From the NCBI GenBank assembly GCA_016874235.1, contig VGUJ01000002.1:62001-126000 (forward strand): a stretch of 64,000 bases of DNA, read 5' to 3'. The notes below the pieces were generated by a model. That model was not told the origin of the DNA. It made no database searches and was given only the letters and a program-made list of their open reading frames with translations. Positions within the stretch are counted from its first letter, which is position 1. Each line of letters opens with the position of its first letter. Positions 60,363-64,000 of the stretch are shown here, in pieces. Source of the DNA: Gammaproteobacteria bacterium (GTDB lineage Bacteria > Pseudomonadota > Gammaproteobacteria > Steroidobacterales > Steroidobacteraceae). A program made the translations under genes and the position numbers.

Positions 60363-61817
60363 ATGAGCGGCATCCAGTCATGGGGCGTCTGCATCCCTCG
60401 TCTGCGCATCTCGCGCAAGACGATCGGTGCCGCCATGGGCTGGTTGAATCCTTCGTTGAAGAGCGCCCGCGGCGAGCGTTCGATCTGCAACTGGGACGAA
60501 GACTCGCTGACGATGGCCGTCGAAGCCTCTCGAAGCGCACTGCCCGATCTCTCATCGCGGGAACAGGTACGCACCGTGATGCTCGCGTCGACCACCCTGC
60601 CCTTCGCCGATCGCAGCAACTCGACGGTACTCGCAAGCGCCTTGGGTCTCGCGGACTCGGCCTTGACCTTTGATGTCACCGGCTCCCAGCGCTCGGCCAC
60701 GGCTGCGCTCGCGCAGGCGCTGGGCTCCTCTGGCGTCGGCCATACTCTGGTCGCCGCCGCCGATCGGCGTCTGGCGCGGCCGGGCAGCGACCAGGAATCC
60801 TCCTTCGGTCACGGCGGGGCCGCGATCGTCGTCGGCTCAGACCCGGGCGTTGCGGAGCTCGTCGCGCATCATCATCGGGCCGCTGATTTCGTGGACCATC
60901 ATCGATTGACCGACTCGTCTTTCGACTACTCGCTCGAGGAACGTTGGGTTCGTGAAGCCGGCTGGCAGACGCTGGTTCCCGAGACCTTGCAGGCGCTGCT
61001 GACCGACGCTCAGATCGCAGCCAACGACATCGCTCATCTTGTCATCGAGGCGCCCCCGGCGGTGAGTCGCAAGATCGCCTCGCTCGCAGGAATCCGCGAG
61101 AACGCCCTCATCGACAATCTCGCCGCTCAATGCGGTCAAACCGGCGTGGGTCACCCGCTCATCCTGCTCGCCAGTGCGCTCGAGAACGCCAAAGCCGGCG
61201 AGCTCGTGCTCCTCGTGGGTTTTGGCCAGGGCGTCGATGCCCTACTCTTTTGCACGACTTCAAAGATCAGCTCGTACAAGCCTTCACGCCGCGTCGCCGA
61301 GGCGCTTGCCGAGCGTCGCGAAGAAACCGAGTACACCCGATTTCTGTCCCATTGCGGCGTTCTGCCCGTGGAGTTCGGCATGCGCGCCGAGCGCGATAGC
61401 CGCACTGCTCAAACGGTTGCCTGGCGGCGTCATAACGATGTTTACGCGTTCATGGGCGGCCGCTGTACCCATTGCGGGACCGTCCAGTTTCCGCGTGCTC
61501 GCGTCTGCGTCGCGCCCACCTGCCGAAAACCGGGTGATCAGCAGCCGATACCCCTCGCTGAACAGACCGCTCGCATCAAGACGTTCACCGAAGACTGGCT
61601 GGCATTTAGCCCTCGACCCCCGCTCGTCTACGGCAACGTCGCGTTTGCGGCAGGCGGCAACGCCTTCGTCGAGTTCGCGGATTACTCGCCAGGCGAAGCG
61701 AAGGTGGGCGACGACGTGCGATTTGTATTCCGTCTCAAAGATGTCGATCGTACTCGAGGGTTCCGCCGCTACTTTTGGAAGGCTGCGCCGATGAACTCGG
61801 CAGCGGTGGGGAGCTGA
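60363..61817 (+). CDS. HMG-CoA synthase-like (thiolase-fold) protein fused to DUF35 zinc-ribbon/OB-fold domain
   Basis: GVCIPRLRISRKTIGAAMGWLN...GERSICNWDEDSLTMAVEA (HMGCS-like N-term); CTHCGTVQFPRARVCVAPTCRKPGD Cys4 ribbon followed by OB-fold; start ATG 60363. Confidence 0.88.
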   Translation: MSGIQSWGVCIPRLRISRKTIGAAMGWLNPSLKSARGERSICNWDEDSLTMAVEASRSALPDLSSREQVRTVMLASTTLPFADRSNSTVLASALGLADSALTFDVTGSQRSATAALAQALGSSGVGHTLVAAADRRLARPGSDQESSFGHGGAAIVVGSDPGVAELVAHHHRAADFVDHHRLTDSSFDYSLEERWVREAGWQTLVPETLQALLTDAQIAANDIAHLVIEAPPAVSRKIASLAGIRENALIDNLAAQCGQTGVGHPLILLASALENAKAGELVLLVGFGQGVDALLFCTTSKISSYKPSRRVAEALAERREETEYTRFLSHCGVLPVEFGMRAERDSRTAQTVAWRRHNDVYAFMGGRCTHCGTVQFPRARVCVAPTCRKPGDQQPIPLAEQTARIKTFTEDWLAFSPRPPLVYGNVAFAAGGNAFVEFADYSPGEAKVGDDVRFVFRLKDVDRTRGFRRYFWKAAPMNSAAVGS

Positions 61818-61820
61818 TCG

Positions 61821-63023
61821 ATGGCGAGCGGCATCCGCGACAAAGTCGTCATCCTTGGCATGGGTTGCGCCCGCTTTGGCGAGCGCTGGGACTGTGGCGC
61901 CGACGATCTAATGCTCGAAGCGTTCGAGGAGGCCACTCGGGATGCGGGCATCGAGCGAGATCAGCTCGAGGCCGCCTGGCTCGGGGTGTTCTACGATGAG
62001 CAGAGCGTGTCGAAATCGGCACTCTCGCTCTCAATGACCCTGCGCTTGCCGCAGATTCCCGTCTCTCGCGTCGAAAATCTATGCGCGACAGGCACTGAGG
62101 CGCTGCGTGGCGCGGCGTATGCCGTCGCCTCAGGCGCCTGCGACGTCGCGCTCGCGATGGGTGTCGAGAAGCTCAAAGATACGGGCTTCGGAGGTCTCCC
62201 CGAGCGTACGAAGGGTACCTTCGAAGATCTTTGGCAGCCCGGGTTCACACCGCCCGGAGCGTTTGCCCAACTCGGCGCCGCGTACGCCGCCAAGCACAAT
62301 ATCCCGATCGACGAGCTGCGCCGTGCGATGGCACACGTCTCGGTGAAGAGCCATGCCAACGCGCTCCATGCGCCGAAGGCGCACCTGCGCAAAGCGATCA
62401 CAACCGAGCAAGTGCTATCGGCGCCGATGATCGCCTGGCCGCTCGGCGTGTTCGACTGCTGCGGCGTATCCGATGGCGCAGCCTGCGCGATTGTCACCAC
62501 ACCCGAGATCGCCAAATCTTTGGGGCGACGGGATGCCGTGGCCATCAAGGCCTTGCAGCTCGTCGCCTCGAACGGATACGAGCTCTCGCACGCGGATTGG
62601 GACGGCGCGCATACGCCCACCACCCGCCGCGCCGCGGCGCGCGCGTATTCCGAGGCGGGCGTGAAAGATCCGAGCCGCGAGGTCTCGATGATGGAAGTGC
62701 ACGACTGCTTCTCCATCACCGAACTCGTGCTCATGGAGGATCTCGGCTTCTCGGCGGAAGGCCACGCCCCCACCGATATTCTCGACGGTCGCTACGATCG
62801 CGACGGTCGCAATCCCTGTCAGACCGATGGCGGCCTGAAGTGCTTCGGACATCCCGTCGGCGCTTCGGGACTGCGGATGGTCTACGAGGTCTATAACCAG
62901 TTACTCGGTCGTGCAGGCGAACGACAACTCCCTTCACCCAGTCTCGGTCTCACCCACAACTTGGGTGGCATCCCCAACCGCAACATCGCCAGCGTCTCGC
63001 TGTTCGGTCTGAAGACGCTCTGA
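61821..63023 (+). CDS. Thiolase-family acetyl-CoA acetyltransferase (SCP2-type)
   Basis: VENLCATGTEALRGAAYAVASGACDVALAMGVEKLKDTG; MEVHDCFSITELVLMEDLGF; GGLKCFGHPVGASGLRM. Confidence 0.94.
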   Translation: MASGIRDKVVILGMGCARFGERWDCGADDLMLEAFEEATRDAGIERDQLEAAWLGVFYDEQSVSKSALSLSMTLRLPQIPVSRVENLCATGTEALRGAAYAVASGACDVALAMGVEKLKDTGFGGLPERTKGTFEDLWQPGFTPPGAFAQLGAAYAAKHNIPIDELRRAMAHVSVKSHANALHAPKAHLRKAITTEQVLSAPMIAWPLGVFDCCGVSDGAACAIVTTPEIAKSLGRRDAVAIKALQLVASNGYELSHADWDGAHTPTTRRAAARAYSEAGVKDPSREVSMMEVHDCFSITELVLMEDLGFSAEGHAPTDILDGRYDRDGRNPCQTDGGLKCFGHPVGASGLRMVYEVYNQLLGRAGERQLPSPSLGLTHNLGGIPNRNIASVSLFGLKTL

Positions 63024-63042
63024 CGCCACCCGCGAGGACCCC

Positions 63043-63945
63043 ATGTCAGCCACAACCCCTTTGATCAACTCCAAAGAAACGTCTCCCGTGCGTTGGGGCT
63101 TCACCGATGAGGAGCTTGCCAAACGTCCTCACGCCTACCGCGATGACCTGCTTGCGGGAAAAGTCTGTCTCGTCTCCGGAGGAGGCAGCGGCCTCGGTCG
63201 CGCCATGGCCTTCCTGTTCGCCAGGCTGGGCGCTGAAGTGATGATTTGCGGACGTCGGGAGGATCGCCTGCTCGATGCCGCAGACAGTATTCGCCGGCTG
63301 CTCGGTCGCGAGGTCGGCACTCGGGCCATGACTATTCGGGATCCGGATCAGGTGGAGTCGTTGATTGATCACACCTGGTCTCGATATGGCGGTCTCGATC
63401 TGGTCGTCAACAACGGAGGCGGTCAGTTCCCGCAGGCTGCGCTCGATTACTCGGTAAAAGGCTGGAACGCCGTCATCGACACCAACTTGAATGGCACCTG
63501 GTGGATGATGCAGTCGGCGGCGCGCGCCTGGCGCGATCGCAACCACCCGGGCTCGATCGTGAACATCGTCGCCAATGTTTGGCGAGGGATGCCGCAAGTG
63601 GCCCATACCTGTGCCGCCCGTGCGGGCGTCATTTATCTCAGCAAGTCGGTCGCCGTCGAATGGGCGCCTCTGGGCATCCGAGTCAATTGTGTATCCCCCG
63701 GCTCCATCGCCACCGAAGGTCTCAATGTCTACAAGCCCGAGGCCGCGTCAAAGTTTGGCAATGCCAATCCGCTGCGGCAGTTTGGCGATGCCTTCGATAT
63801 CGCCCAGGCGGTGATACACGTCGGCTCGCCCGTGACGGGCAAGTTCATCACCGGCGAAACGCTGGTCGTCGACGGGGGCAACCAGATGTGGGGCGATGTG
63901 TGGCCAGGAACCATCCCGGAGTGGTTTAAGGTTCCCGATCGCTAA
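63043..63945 (+). CDS. SDR family oxidoreductase (2,4-dienoyl-CoA reductase-like)
   Basis: GKVCLVSGGGSGLGRAMAFLFARLGAEVMICGRRED; GLDLVVNNGGGQFPQAALDYSVKGWNAVIDTNLNGTWWMMQ. Confidence 0.94.
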   Translation: MSATTPLINSKETSPVRWGFTDEELAKRPHAYRDDLLAGKVCLVSGGGSGLGRAMAFLFARLGAEVMICGRREDRLLDAADSIRRLLGREVGTRAMTIRDPDQVESLIDHTWSRYGGLDLVVNNGGGQFPQAALDYSVKGWNAVIDTNLNGTWWMMQSAARAWRDRNHPGSIVNIVANVWRGMPQVAHTCAARAGVIYLSKSVAVEWAPLGIRVNCVSPGSIATEGLNVYKPEAASKFGNANPLRQFGDAFDIAQAVIHVGSPVTGKFITGETLVVDGGNQMWGDVWPGTIPEWFKVPDR

Positions 63946-63989
63946 ACGTCCGTTCGCTAATCGCTCGTTCGCTTAAGAGAGGATCCGCC

Positions 63990-64000
63990 ATGACGCAGAC
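63990..64000 (+). CDS. Start of next gene in the cluster (truncated by window end)
   Basis: ATGACGCAGAC preceded by purine-rich AGAGAGGA at SD distance; too short to identify. Confidence 0.35.

Overview
High-GC (gamma)proteobacterial chromosome segment; the order is not determinable from the sequence alone. The left half (about 1-33 kb) is mostly core genome: sucA 5' end, tRNA-Arg(CCT), tRNA-Ala(CGC), PadR regulator, sulfatase operon, aroD-gltS, tRNA-Ser(TGA)-serS-crcB-rarA-vanZ-lolA-ftsK, trxB-GNAT-aat-infA-clpA-clpS, a gspCDEF block, and a LexA-box-controlled dnaE2. Between gltS and tRNA-Ser (about 9.55-11.24 kb) there is a mosaic of C-terminal gene fragments: cytochrome c, a MalT-like LuxR regulator joined in frame to HupE/UreJ, DUF2238/YjdF and ACR3. 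The right half (about 33-64 kb) is an accessory catabolic island. It holds icmF, two TetR regulators, many SDRs, two Rieske oxygenase alpha subunits plus a Rieske ferredoxin, an E1alpha/E1beta/E2 2-oxoacid dehydrogenase without E3, a cytochrome c-quinoprotein fusion, an acyl-CoA ligase, VOC and ABM proteins, an acyl-CoA dehydrogenase, a CaiB/BaiF CoA-transferase, three GSTs, an HMGCS-like-DUF35 fusion and a thiolase. The most interesting signals are: (i) a shared AT-rich promoter/operator motif ahead of three transcription units in the island; (ii) a GST/CoA-transferase/SDR module resembling glutathione-dependent epoxide catabolism, with two GST paralogues sharing a C-terminal extension; (iii) an HMGCS-like-DUF35/thiolase pair in which the expected catalytic Cys appears to be Gln; (iv) the C-terminal gene graveyard beside tRNA-Ser; (v) an SD-sequestering hairpin ahead of icmF. 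No CRISPR array, intact prophage or IS element was seen. All family assignments are by eye from motifs; no database search was run.
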